From Symbiodinium natans (Eukaryota; Sar; Dinophyceae; Suessiales; Symbiodiniaceae), in NCBI GenBank assembly GCA_905221605.1, contig CAJNDS010000213.1, positions 398,212 to 460,211 of the forward strand: a stretch of DNA of 62,000 nt, in the 5' to 3' direction. Both the position numbers and the translations under genes were made by a program. Under the pieces are notes generated by a model. That model saw only the letters and a program-made list of their open reading frames with translations. It was not told the origin of the DNA and did not search any database. Shown piece by piece: positions 42,790 to 54,259 of the stretch. The first letter of the stretch is position 1. Every line of letters starts with the position of its first letter.

Positions 42790-42857
42790 CAAGATTCGCA
42801 CAGCGCCAAGCCCATGTTGGGTTGAGGCCTTGGGTCTTTGGCCCCCCATGAGCTTGC
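42790..42857 (-). CDS. Candidate exon, unassigned
   Basis: Acceptor GCCAAG|G, frame KLMGGQRPKASTQHGLGAVR. Confidence 0.35.
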
Positions 42858-43003
42858 CTTGGCCCCTAAGAAAACCAGAACCCTAAACCCTAAACCCTAA
42901 ACCCTAAACGATCTAGGATTTGCGGCCTCAAGGCTTGAAGATCAGGTTTTCCGGATTTCGGTTCATGGCCTTAGGGAGTTAAGGGCTCAGGGTCTTGGGA
43001 GCT

Positions 43004-43058
43004 TTTGTCCAGAGAGGCCCCCGGCAAACTTCATGAGATCTGCATTCAGCAAGGCCAC
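43004..43058 (-). CDS. Candidate exon, unassigned
   Basis: Acceptor CTGCCAG|G, frame VALLNADLMKFAGGLSGQK. Confidence 0.45.
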
Positions 43059-43677
43059 CTGGCAGAGCTCTCCGCAACTCCAAAACTTGTGGTCACAGGG
43101 TTCCAGGGCCCGAAGTATGGGCCCTTACCCCTATTGTATAGCCCCTTGTATATATATATATATGTATTTAAAGGCCCATACTTCGGATCCCTTACCCTTG
43201 TTTACATACTAAGGGCCCAGAAACTTAGAATGGTGCAGCAGCAGGGTTCAGGGATGTTTAGGGCGCAGGGTTCAGGCGATAAGGGCTCGGGCGTTTAGGG
43301 CTTGGGGGTGTTGAGGCTTAGGGATCTCACCCTGTGCTCGAAACTCTGCGTTAGGGCTTCTACTAGGGCTGGAGGGTTTAGTAGGGTTTTAGGCTTAGGG
43401 CCCGCAAGGAGTTTAGATCGTGTTCGGAGAATCGGGCTTGACAGTCTTGAGGAGTGTGGGGCCCCCTGCTGTCGTGGCTGGACTTTCGTTCAACCCTCAA
43501 CCTTCTCTACCTATGGATACTTAAACCTTAATGAAACGTCTTGGTTTAGGGTTTAGGGTTTGGGGTTTAGGGTTTAGGGTTTAGGGTTTGGGGTTTAGGG
43601 TTTAGGGTTTAGGGTTTAGGGTTTAGGGTTTAGGGTTTAGAGTTTAGGGTTTAGGGTTTAGGGTCCTGCTTTGGGAC

Positions 43678-43732
43678 GTTCCCCCTTATACTAACAGTCC
43701 TGAATAGGGATTGGAATAAGGGGTACGATAAT
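43678..43732 (+). repeat. 50-base hairpin element (family R10)
   Basis: GTTCCCCCTT ends with the internal tag CTAACAGTCCTGAATAGGGA. An inverted copy lies at 44468-44516 and a partial copy at 46187-46224. Confidence 0.75.
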
Positions 43733-44023
43733 CCCTGGCTATTCATGATCTGCCTTATGCTTGTGTGCTTTTTTCTGTGATGACTGCTAGGACTCCCGGG
43801 TGTTTTGTGGGACTCCCTAAACCCTAAACCTAGGGGAAGGGGGGGAAATGAGGGAGGGTAGCAGGGGAGCCCATGATAAGGCTAAGCCCTACACCCTAAA
43901 CCCTAAACCCTAAACCCTAAACAGCGACTGGGACTGTCCCGTCCCTGAGCCCCTGAAGCTTCCTCATGCGAGACATTCCTTGGACGCGCCTTCAAGGTGC
44001 TTGGAAGCCCCAACATCTGGGTT

Positions 44024-44165
44024 TAGGGTTTAGGGTTTAGGGTTTAGGGTTTAGGGTTTAGGGTTTGGGGTTTGGGGTTTGGGGTTTGGGGTTTGGGGTT
44101 TGGGGTTTGGGGTTTGGGGTTTGGGGTTTGGGGTTTGGGGTTTGGGGTTTGGGGTTTGGGGTTGG
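44024..44165 (-). repeat. TTTAGGG then TTTGGGG array
   Basis: Sharp switch from TTTAGGG to at least 15 identical TTTGGGG units. Confidence 0.96.
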
Positions 44166-44676
44166 GGTGTCATTTCTGCCATCAAAACCTGTGCCTAGTA
44201 ATTTCTGGAATCGGCCACTTTGTCCTGAATCTGAAGGAGGAAGCTGTTGGATGCACGCGTTTACGTCATGCCGAGCTAAGAAAGAAAAATAGATCTAAAA
44301 TTCAAATGAAAAGAGGTTCTGGGAGAACGGGGTGATACCAGAGACATAGTGATGTAAAGGGGCCTTGCAAATCGCCGGCCCAGGCCAATCGTTAGCCCGA
44401 AACCCGAAACCCGAAACCCTAAACCCGAAACGAGAGACCTCAAAAGTTAAATCTTCAAGTTGGAATATTCCCCCTTGTTAGAATCCCTATTAAGGACTGT
44501 TAGTAGAAGGGGGAACAGCCCAACCTTCAACCTTTAAAGGCCCTTCGCCACGCGCCGCCTCCTCTTCATACTGCCTGTGGAGCCTGCGCTTCAAAAGCCC
44601 AAAACCCAAAAACCCAAAACCCCAAACCCCCCCAAGTATAACAAAACAAACCCGAAGGACTCTCCCCCAAACCCTA

Positions 44677-44707
<31 letters not shown>

Positions 44708-45440
44708 AAAAAAGAGAACACACAAGTGAGTAAAAGAACAACCCTCAACCCCAAACTACCCCCCCCCCCCCTCCCCCCGCCGCCCAAACCCAGACAAACC
44801 CAAGAAGCTCGGACGGAGGACCGACGGTCTGAGGATTTTGCGGGGTTTAGTGGCGCAGGGCTCAGGATTCAGGGGTTCAGGGCTTAGAGTGCAGGGGGCT
44901 TAGGGTTTATGGTTTAGGGCTAGGGCTTAGGGTTCAGGGTTTAGGGTTTGGGCGCTCAGGGGTTTATTGAACTCAGGTTGGGCGCAAGGCCTTAAGTACT
45001 ACTTCTCAACTCGAGCCCTGCTTTGAGCCTCCCAAACCCTTCGACCCGAACCCTGCCTCCCAAACCCGAAAGCCTAAACCCTAAATCGTAAGACCCGAAA
45101 CCCTAAATCCTAAACCCTGAAATCTAAGTCCTAAGTCCTAAAAACCCTAAACCCTAAACCCTACACCCTGCATCTATGAACCTCCCCAAGCCAATCTTTC
45201 AACAGATCGGCTCCTTTTCGGGTGCTTTTGGCGCTGGATTTCAGGGACGGGTCTGGGAGGGCTCGGGGTTTAAGAGCTTTGGGAGGTTTAGGCTCGTGGG
45301 ATTTAGGGTTTAGGGTTTAGGGTTTAGGGTTTAGGGTTTAGGTTTAGGGTTCAGGCCTTAGGGTTCAGGGCTTAGGGAGTTTTTGGGTTTGGGCTTTTGG
45401 GTTCTGGGTTTATGCGAATGTTGGGGGTTTCAGGTCCCAC

Positions 45441-45490
45441 CTTGAGATCTCCATGCGCACCGGCCGAGGAAGCTCCATGATGTCTATCTC
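45441..45490 (-). CDS. Candidate exon, unassigned (50 bases)
   Basis: Acceptor CCCGAG|G, frame EIDIMELPRPVRMEIS, GT donor (GTGGGA). Confidence 0.5.
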
Positions 45491-45910
45491 CTCGGGGCAA
45501 CTTAGAAAGGCGCTCCTTGAGCGATCCCCACCCCCAACATCCCTTCGCTTACGTGGCCTCAAAAATTTCCTAAACCTGAAACCCGGCGGAAGGGTTTTGT
45601 TTTTGCAAAGGTGTGTCTCGGAGAACCTCCAAGGATACGACACTTGCAATGGGCCCCAACACCAGCAAGACACCTCTGTTGTGGAGGTAAGGAACTCTAT
45701 TGCCTGCATCCCCACGAGGACACTCGCTGGTATGAGGGGGGAGCTCTTGATGCAGAAAGGTCATCTGGACTGCGAACGCGCACCCAGAGTCCCTTGAAAG
45801 GAACCTTGCGCTCCCTAACATTTACTAAACCCTAAACCCTAAACCCTAAACCCTAAACCCTACACCCTAAACCCTAAACCCTACACCCCAAACACCTGCT
45901 CAGCTCTCAC

Positions 45911-45974
45911 CAGAACAGCCCCCGCTCCTCGTACTCGAAGTCGTTGTCGTCATCGTCGTCCTCGCTCGCCAAGC
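45911..45974 (-). CDS. Candidate exon, unassigned (64 bases)
   Basis: Acceptor GTGCTCAG|G, frame LASEDDDDDNDFEYEERGLF, consensus GTGAGA donor. An acidic segment; no family can be named. Confidence 0.6.
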
Positions 45975-47621
45975 CTGAGCACACGAGGCACGGGGAACCA
46001 GGCCATTGGGAAGGGATGCGGCCCGAACCCTAAACCTTAAAACCCTAAACCGTAAAGCCTAAACCCATCTCCTCTATGGCTTGCAGTCCCTTACCCCCCC
46101 GTCTCAACAAGGGTTTAGGGGGTTTGGTGTTTAGGGCTTAACATCCCACAAGACAGAACTTCTTTGCTTATGTTCCTAGTTGGGATGTTCCCCCTTCTAC
46201 TGGACTGTCAGCATAAGGGGAAACATCCCAAGTTCCTGGCTCTTTGTTTTTTTTTTTAGTTCGTCGGGCTTTCATAATTCGGGTTTCGGGTTCAGGGTTT
46301 TGGGGATTAGGGTTTTAGGTTTTTAAGGTTTAGGGATTCGGGTTTTTGCGATTTGGGCCGCGCTGCTCTTCACTGCTGCTTCCTTCTCCTACTCTAGCTC
46401 CCACAGCACCCTGAACCTGAGAAACCACCCCAAAGCCCTCCGCGCGAAGCCCGTTCTACGAAAAAGGTCCTAAACCTGAAGCCCTAAACCCTAAACCCTA
46501 AACCCTAGACCCTAAACCCTAAACCCCAAAGCAGAGCCCCCCAAAGAATGCTAAGACGAAGCCAGCTCAGGGTTTCGCAGAGCCTTCGTTTCAAGGCTCA
46601 AAGGGAGTCATCGAGTCTCACCCTCAAAGCCCTGAACCCTAAAACCCAAAACCTCCCCCTTCCAAACCTCCCAAGTCCGAATCCTAAACCCCCAGCCCCG
46701 GTTTAGGTTTTTGGGTTTAGGGTTCAGGGTTTAGGGCTTGGAGTTTAGGGTTTAGGGTTTGGGGTTGTTGGTTTAGGGTTCAGGCACGCAGGAATCCCCC
46801 CCACAAACCCTTCAAACCAACACAGCTAAGCTCGCGAGCCATAGGTCAGCCCGTCTTCGCCGTCCTGCGGAACCAAGGAGCTCATAGTAAGGGCCATAAG
46901 GAGGGACCCCCTAGAAGGAACCCTGATTCCCCGACATATGCACTGTATATACCTTATGTAGTCCCTATATGCCTAAGTAGCCCCCAATAGCCCCTAAGGT
47001 CCCTAATAATGGTCCCTCCCTTAGTCCCTTGATCATGAACTTCATGAGGGCTTAGGCAACTCTAGGGGGCCTTTAGGGGTTTTAGGTGTTTAGGGCTTGC
47101 AGAGTTTAGGGAGGTTTAGGGGAGTTTGGGGAGGGTGTTAAGAGGTTTTACGGGGCTTCAGGAGGTTTCAGGGTTTAGGGTTCAGGGTTCAGGGTTTAGG
47201 GTTTAGGGTTTAGGGTTTAGGGTTTAGGGTTTAGGGTTTAGGGCTCAGATGGTTCATGGTGCCCAGACTTCCCCTCCTTGCGGCCATGGGGATCCTCTTC
47301 TTTGAGGAACATGTTCAGTCTAGGGTTTAGGGTTAGGGTTTAGGGTTTAGGGTTTAGGGTTTAGGGTTTAGGGTTTAGGGTTTAGGGCTTAGGGCTTAGG
47401 GTTTAGGGTTTAGGGTTTATGGTTTAGGGTTTAGGTTTAGGGTTTGGGGTTCGGGGTTTAGGGTTTAGGGTTAGGGTTTGGAGTTCGGGGTTTAGGGTTT
47501 AGGGTTTGGGGTTGAAGGTGTGGGGCTTAGGGTTTAGCATTTAGGGTTTAGGGTTTATTAGGGTAGAGGGTTGAGGGTAGAACTTGAACGCGTTGAAGCT
47601 CTGAAGCCCCCTTACAAAAGC

Positions 47622-47679
47622 CTTCAACCCTCTCGGCAGCTTTGGTTTTCGGGGTGACGAACAAAGCCTGATCCATGTC
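47622..47679 (-). CDS. Candidate exon, unassigned
   Basis: Acceptor TCCTAG|G, frame including DQALFVTPKTKAAERVE, GC donor. Confidence 0.45.
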
Positions 47680-47890
47680 CTAGGAGGGCCCTTAAAGCCT
47701 TTGAAAAGATACTCCTGAATATGGTTTAGGGTTTAGGGTTTAGGGTTTAGGGTTTAGGGTTTAGGGTTTAGGGTTTAGGGTTTAGGGTTTAGGGTTTAGG
47801 GTTTAGGGTCTAGGGTCTAGGGTCTAGGGTTTAGGGCTCTTAAACCCAACAACGATGAACCCTAAACCCTGAAATGTCCCAAGGGCCTAC

Positions 47891-47943
47891 CAGGAATCAG
47901 AACCGAACGGCCAGCAGGCCTCCGAGCTGTACTGCTCGTACAC
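47891..47943 (-). CDS. Candidate exon, unassigned
   Basis: Acceptor GTGCAG|G, frame VYEQYSSEACWPFGSDS, GT donor (GTAGGC); a GC donor after SSE is also possible. Confidence 0.5.
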
Positions 47944-48093
47944 CTGCACCCCAAGCAAGTGGGCGTCCGAAACCCTGAATCCCTAAACCCCAGACCCCAA
48001 ACCCTAAACCCCAAACCCTAAACCCTAAACCCCAAACCCTAAACCCCAAACCCTAAACCCTAAACCCCAGACCCCAAACCCCAAACCCCTAAA

Positions 48094-48166
48094 CCGAAGC
48101 GCAGCAAACCCCAGGATGACAGCGGAAGCCAAGCAAACCCACGCTCGCCCCAAACAAGCGCCATGC
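48094..48166 (-). CDS. Candidate exon, unassigned
   Basis: Acceptor GGTAG|G, frame MALVWGERGFAWLPLSSW. Confidence 0.4.
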
Positions 48167-48734
48167 CTACCAGCGTACGTTGCTCACTGCGGCGTTTTAG
48201 GGTTTAGGGTTTAGGGTTTGGGGTTTGGGGTTTGGGGTTTGGGGTTTAGGGTTTAGGGTTCAGGGGGCTTAGGGTTTAGGATTTAGGGGTCTTAGGGTTT
48301 AGGGGGCTTAGGGTCAGAGTTTAGGGTTGGCACCCTTCCAAAAAGGACCCCCGAACAGGAGGGGGCATAATTTAGAGAGCTACCCTGCTGGCGTTGCAGA
48401 GTCTCCTAAATTGGTTTAGGTTCAGGGCTTAGCGTGTCCGGTGCAAAGTTAGAGCTCGAATATCAGGATGCCAGCGGGCCTGTTCGGGTTTAGAGTTGAG
48501 GGCTCAAGGCCTGTGCGGAGACACAAGGTGTGCGCCAAGGCCCAAAGCCCACAGCGCCTGGACCCTAAACGGGCTCTTGTTTCCGGGCACCTACTTTAAG
48601 TTCCTGCAGTACGGATACTATAAGGGGGGTCGCCGAAATTAGGTGGTACCTTATTGGGGTCCTGATAAGGGAATCCTACTAGTTGGGTATATTAGGGGTC
48701 CCGTATTTTCGCAAACCCGCGAATTTGTTGTTTA

Positions 48735-48835
48735 GGGGGGTTTAGGGTTTAGGGTTTAGGGTTTAGGGTTTAGGGTTTAGGGTTTAGGGTTTAGGGTTTA
48801 GGGTTTAGGGTTTAGGGTTTAGGGTTTAGGGTTTA
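48735..48835 (-). repeat. TTTAGGG array
   Basis: Fourteen perfect or near-perfect 7-mers. Confidence 0.95.
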
Positions 48836-48879
48836 GGGGCAAGTTCCTTTACAAACCATTCCGCTGCCACCCCCAAGGC

Positions 48880-48937
48880 CTGCTCTGTCTCGAAGTCCAA
48901 GGTCTGCTCCTTCTCAGACACCAGAAACTCGTAGTAC
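48880..48937 (-). CDS. Candidate exon, unassigned (58 bases)
   Basis: Acceptor AAGTCAG|G, frame YYEFLVSEKEQTLDFETEQ, GC donor; the frame stays open beyond (ALGVAAEWFVKEL). An R3 hairpin element abuts it upstream. Confidence 0.55.
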
Positions 48938-49267
48938 CTGACTTGCGGAGGTGGTCACTTCTCTTGGGGGTCCTTATTCTAAAGGCGGCCCCCCTCTTCT
49001 CTCGGGTACCCCAGAAGGGACCAAAGTTTCGAGAACTCACCATGCAGGGCTTTAGAGGGGCTGATTGGGTTTAAGGGTTCTGCTCAACTACCAGCACGTC
49101 TTTGGGGGGCCGCGGGGGGGTGGGGGGGGAGAGAACTGGCGGTGCTTTTGTCATGTTCTGGTTTCCCGTTTTCCTATGAGAACTAGAAACAAATTAAAAC
49201 GCATAGGGTGATGCGACGGGCGCACACGAGAGCTCTTCAGGCCCGTGGTGAGAAACTGGCTAGTATT

Positions 49268-49365
49268 GGGGCCTGAATAATTAGAATAGGGTTTTGGGGG
49301 CGATTAGAGTATAATTATAAAGGGAACACAAGGGAATACAATTCGTCACTATTCCGACCCTATAG
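49268..49365 (+). repeat. Dispersed element (family R7)
   Basis: Starts GGGCCTGAATAATTAGAATA and ends ATTCCGACCC; a second good copy is at 52396-52484 and diverged copies at 264-372 and 638-722. Confidence 0.75.
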
Positions 49366-50124
49366 TAGTGCGTTAACGACTTTAAGGACGCACAACATGT
49401 GAAGTATGACATGCGAAGCACTATGTACATATAGAAGCTTGACCAATACATAGCAAGTAGTAGCAAGTACATAAGCGTGCTAAATATTGAATGAATATGG
49501 TTCGCTATCAGCACGAACTCTTGTTTTTCAAATCCCATCTCAAACAACAGATGTTTAGAGGCAAGGGCGGCTTCGTGACGAATTGCTCTAGGTACTCTAG
49601 GTTTTCCTTTAAAACAACTAAACCCTAAACCCTATCCCCTAAACCCCCAACCCTAGACCCTAGACCCTAAACCCTAAACCCTAAACCCTAAAGCCTAAAC
49701 CTTAAACCCTAACTAAACCCTAAACCCTAAACCCTAACCCCAAACGTAAGCCAACCGGAGACCAGCAGGTGGATGTGGAGCATTTGTCGGATGGGCCTTC
49801 TTTTGACATACTCCCTCGATTTTTCGAGAAATTTCTGGCTGGGTCTGGGAGGGGTTGCACAGCTAAGAGGTCGCTTTCGTCTCTTTTAAGCATTCTTTTG
49901 GCCATTTCTGAAGTTGATTGGTGATGTGGAGGATAGCGCAAGACTTAATCCCTGTTCCCCTAGGAAGAAAAAAGGATCCTTTTTGTTCATATATAGGAAA
50001 GCCCATAAGCCAAAAAGTAAAAAGGATCCCTAACACTGATCTAGAAGAGCCTAAACGACGCCACACCAATCCTTCTAGAACTCATCGCCCGAAGCCCTCA
50101 GCCCACACACCCAACACCCTGCAG

Positions 50125-50209
50125 ACAATGGCTCAGGGCTGGACTCGGCGAAGACGTCGGCCAGTGTCCAAAGGCCACCCTCTTGCGCGCACGAAGCGTT
50201 GGCATAGTC
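50125..50209 (-). CDS. Candidate exon, unassigned
   Basis: Acceptor CCCAAG|G; the frame includes YANASCAQEGGLWTLADVFA. Confidence 0.35.
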
Positions 50210-50309
50210 CTTGGGATCTTGGGTTGTTCGGCTTTGAGTTGCAGGTGTTAGGGTCGAGGGGTTTAGGGACTTAGAGTTTAGACCTCAACTCTGAACCATG
50301 AAAACAATA

Positions 50310-50890
50310 AAACCCTAGAACCACCCGAAACCCTAAACCCAAACACCAAACCCCAAACCCGAAACCCCAAACCCTAAACCCCAAACCCTAAACCCCAAAC
50401 CCTAAACCCCAAACCCTAAACCCTAAACCCCAAACCCTAAACCCTAAACCCCAAACCCTAAACCCCAAACCCTAAACCCCTAAACCCTAAACCCCAAACC
50501 CTAAACGCTAAAAACCCCAAAACCCAAAACCCTAAACCCTAAACCCCAAACCCTAAACCCCCCAAAGCCGAAACCCAAAACCCTAAACCCCAAGCCCCAA
50601 ACCCTAAACCCTAAACCCCAAACCCCCCAAACCCTAAACCCCAAACCTAAACCTAAAAACCCTAAACCCTAAACCCTAAACCCTAAACCCTAAACCCAAA
50701 CCCTAAACCCTAAACCCTAAACCCCAACCCTAAACCCAAACCCTAAACCCCAAACCAACCCTAAACCCCAAAACCCTAAACCCCCAAACCCCAAACCCTA
50801 AACCCCAAACCCTAAACCCCAAACCCTAAACCCCAAACCCTAAACCCCAAACCCTAAACCCTAAACCCCAAACCCCAAACCCTAAACCCT
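50310..50890 (+). repeat. CCCTAAACCCCAAA mixed array
   Basis: About 580 bases alternating CCCTAAA and CCCCAAA units, one of the longest arrays in the window. Confidence 0.95.
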
Positions 50891-50899
50891 ACAAACCAC

Positions 50900-50963
50900 T
50901 TCCCCTCCCCAGCGCCGGCCACGCAACGGAGATGTGGCTTTCGAAGTGGGGGCCCCCAGATTC
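50900..50963 (-). CDS. Candidate exon, unassigned
   Basis: Acceptor TGGAAG|G; the frame includes SGGPHFESHISVAWPALGR. Confidence 0.45.
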
Positions 50964-51299
50964 CTTCCAAGTAGGGCTTAGGGTTTAGGGTTTTGGGGTT
51001 TAGGGTTTAGGGTTTAGGGTTTAGGGTGTAGCAGTCGTCAGCTGTACGCAATTGTACGCAATTGTGCGCAGACATTCCCACCCCAAGACCACCCAAACAC
51101 TACTCAAAACGAGACAAACCAGAGCCAGCCAAACCCAAGCCAGCCCATATCCAAACACTTCTGCATTCAACGCTGTACTTCGGACTAACATCTAGCACGC
51201 TTCCTTATGTCATGGGGCTTGATGCCTTGTGGCAAGGTGACATCTGAGAAGATGCCTGGGAAAAGATGTTAGATTTCGAGCTTTCGAGAGAGACATTGG

Positions 51300-51600
51300 G
51301 AGACGTTTTCGCCGGAGGGCCTTCTCATTGTTCCATTCTGAACGTCGGGGTATCAAGGCTGCATGCGAAAGGCTTGTTGCTATAAACACGCCTTGTGAAA
51401 GTCATGTCTAGAAGCTTGCGAGAGCCAAATTAGCGTTTGCGTTGGGGGGTGTCTTCGGCCGGATCATTGTTTCTGTTCTCGACGTCGGGATGTCATGGTG
51501 TTACTGTAAACAGGCTTTGTGAAAGTCATGTCTAGAAGCTCACCAGAGCCAAATCAGCGTTTGCGTTGGGGGGTGTCTTCGGCCGGAGGGCCTTCTCATT
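51300..51600 (+). repeat. Tandem repeat of about 120 bases
   Basis: Two good copies (about 51376-51467 and 51498-51588), each with GTGAAAGTCATGTCTAGAAG and a GTTGGGGGGTGTCTTCGGCC block, plus a partial copy before them. Confidence 0.8.
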
Positions 51601-51784
51601 GTTTTTCAAGGCTACATGGCGAAAGACCGACCCTGCGAAGGACATATCAATGAAGCCTGCAGCCCAGATCTTTGCAGCCTCAGGAGTGCCTCTACTTTGC
51701 CCTTTTTAACCCCTATGTGGACCTCATTGTCGTCCTTATGTACCTAAGGTACCCCCCTCACAACCCCTAAATAGTCCCTTGTAC

Positions 51785-51985
51785 CCTAAAGCCTAAGCCC
51801 TAAACCCTAAACCCTAACCCGAAACCCTAAACCCTAAACCCTAAACCCTAAACCCTAAACCCTAAACCCTAAACCCTAAACCCTAAACCCTAAACCCTAA
51901 ACCCTAAACCCTAAACCCTAAACCCCAGCCCTAAACCCTAAGCCCTAAGCCCCAAGCCCTGAGCCCTAAGCCCTCAGCCCTAAAC
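51785..51985 (+). repeat. CCCTAAA array
   Basis: Seven-mers with CCCTAAG variants at both ends. Confidence 0.95.
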
Positions 51986-52029
51986 CCTAAGGTCCCTTGG
52001 AAGGATCCTCCTTGAGTCCCTTTTGATAG

Positions 52030-52090
52030 AAGGTCCCTTCGGCTCCTCCTGTTTCTGCGCGACCCTGCGGAGAGCCGACATCACCTCTGC
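52030..52090 (-). CDS. Candidate exon, unassigned
   Basis: Acceptor CCGGCAG|G, frame AEVMSALRRVAQKQEEPK (helical, charged). Confidence 0.45.
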
Positions 52091-52639
52091 CTGCCGGTTT
52101 AGGGTTTAGGGTTCAGGGTTTAGGGTTTGGGTTTAGGGTTTAGGGTTCAGGGGTTTAGGGTTTAGGGTTTAGGTTTAGGGGCTTAGGGGTTTAGGGGTTT
52201 AGGGTTTAGGTTTAGGGTTCAGGGAATCGGGTTTCGGGTTTAGGGCTTAGGGTTGAGGATTCGGGTTTAGGTTTGGGGCCAAAACTTGGGGTTTAGGGTT
52301 GAGAGTGTGGGGTTTAGGGTCTTGGGCTTGGGAGTTAGTGTTTTTGTCTGATAAGCCGAGGCACAGATGCGCCACAGCGCAATTCTTGTCTAAATGGGGG
52401 CCTGAATAATTAGAATAGGTTTGGTGGATTATGATAGTACAACTATAAAAGGGAATAATATTAGCAAATATTCCGACCCCAAGTTGCTCTTCGAAACAGT
52501 CGGTAACACTTGTGGGACAAAGGGTAGGTTCTGACGAACTACCCCTATAGTCGTCCCTGAACACTTAAGCGGTATTGCAGGAACCCTGACATGGGTACCC
52601 CCAAGTTACAGGAACCCTTCAGGTAGTCGAGGGCCCTAA

Positions 52640-53300
52640 GCCCCTGAATCCCTAAACCCCAAAAACCCTAATATTGTACCCTCAAACCCCTGAACCAGCC
52701 CCTAACCCACTAAACCCCTAAACCCCTAAACTCCTAAACCCACTAATACCCTAAACCCACTAAACCCACTAAACCCACTAAACCCCCTAAACCCACTAAA
52801 CCCACTAAACCCCCTAAACCCCTAAACCCCCTAAACCGCCTAAACCCCCTAAACCCCCTAAACCCACTAAACCCCTAAACCCACTAAACCCCCTAAACCC
52901 CCTAAACCCTCTAAACCCCTAACCCCCTAAACCCCCTAAACCCACTAAACCCACTAAACCCACTAAACCCCTAACCCCCTAAACCCCTAAACCCCGAAAC
53001 CCACTAAACCCACTAAACCCACCAAACCCCTAATCCCCTAAACCCCCTAAACCCCTAAACCCCTAAACCCCTAAACCCCTAACCCCTAACCCTAACCCCC
53101 AAACCCCTAAACCCCTAAACCCCTAAACCCCTAAACCCCGAAACCCACTAAACCCACTAAACCCCTAAACCCACTAAACCCCTAAACCCCTAAACCCCTA
53201 AACCCCTAAACCCCTAAACCCCCTAAACCCACTAAACCCCTAAACCTTAAACCCTAGCCCTAAACCCTAAACCCTAAACCCTAAACCCTAAACCCTAAAC
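52640..53300 (+). repeat. CCCCTAAA / CCCACTAAA array
   Basis: About 650 bases of 8- and 9-mer variants, including a CCCACTAAA sub-family found only here. Confidence 0.95.
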
Positions 53301-53334
53301 CCCTCTAAACCCCTGGCTCTCGCTTTCGGGGCGC

Positions 53335-53373
53335 CTGCTGGTCTACCGTGCTGGCGTCGGAGGCCAGCTCCAC
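53335..53373 (-). CDS. Candidate exon, unassigned
   Basis: Acceptor TACCAAG|G, frame VELASDASTVDQQ, GC donor (an earlier GT is possible). Confidence 0.4.
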
Positions 53374-53384
53374 CTTGGTAACTT

Positions 53385-53555
53385 GAAAACCTTCAAGGGT
53401 GCTTATAAGTGGGGTTTAGGGTTTAGGGTTTAGGGTTTAGGGTTTAGGGTTTAGGGTTTAGGGTTTAGGGTTTAGGGTTTAGGGTTTAGGGTTTAGGGTT
53501 TAGGGTTTAGGGTTTAGGGTTTAGGGAAAACCTTCAAGGGTACTTATAAGTGGGG
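53385..53555. repeat. TTTAGGG array flanked by 30-base direct repeats
   Basis: Copies 53385-53414 and 53526-53555 differ at one base and exactly bracket about 16 TTTAGGG units. Target-site-duplication-like structure inside an R2-type element. Confidence 0.9.
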
Positions 53556-54217
53556 CTATATGTACCCTGAATAAGGTAGACATACCTACCCTACTTAGAA
53601 CTCTACTTATTAGTAACCTTGAACCTCCAAGTAGGGTTCGGGGTTTCGAGTTCGGGGATTTGGGCCTCTTTGGGAAATAGACCCGACGCCCTACGCCCTA
53701 TGACTGACCGAAACTTGAAGATTCTCAATATTTTCATGTTGTTGTTTTTAATGGGGGGTGGGGGGGGGGGGTTAGGGTGTAGGGTTTAGGGTTCAGGGTT
53801 CAGGGGTTCAGGGTTTGGGGTTTAGGGTTTAGGGTTTTGGGCTTAGGGCTTAGAGCTTAAGTTTAGGGTTTAGGGTTTAGGGTTTAGGGTTTAGCTTGGA
53901 TTTGTTTTAGGTTTGCCGGGTGGTTTGCATCTTTTGGGGTTTAGAGGGCGGGGGAGCCCGCGCAAGCCCGCTCAAACCCCGAATTTCTCTAAACCCTAAA
54001 CCCTTAAACCCTGAGCCCTTGAACCCTAAACCCTTAAACCCTGAATCCAAAACCCCAAACCCCCAACCCCTCAAAAACCCTAAACCCAACACACCCTAAA
54101 CCCGGTTTTAACGCCCTCAACCCCTAGACCCCAAACCCTAAACCCCTAGACCCTAAACCCTTAAACCCTAAACCCTAAACCCTAAACCCGATTTTAACTG
54201 CGGGGCGAAGCCGCGTC

Positions 54218-54259
54218 CTTGTAGTCTTCGACCTCCGCCCTGAGGTAAGTGGACTGGTC
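54218..54259 (-). CDS. Candidate exon, unassigned
   Basis: Acceptor TTCGTAG|G; the frame includes STYLRAEVEDYKDAASP. The rightmost island before the retroelement. Confidence 0.4.

Noticed and set aside
26943-48100. GTTTAGGG of the telomeric array serving as the splice donor
   Set aside because: Many unassigned islands stay open up to GTTTAGGG, but none of the 20 homology-placed gpsA introns uses it; their donors lie inside the island.
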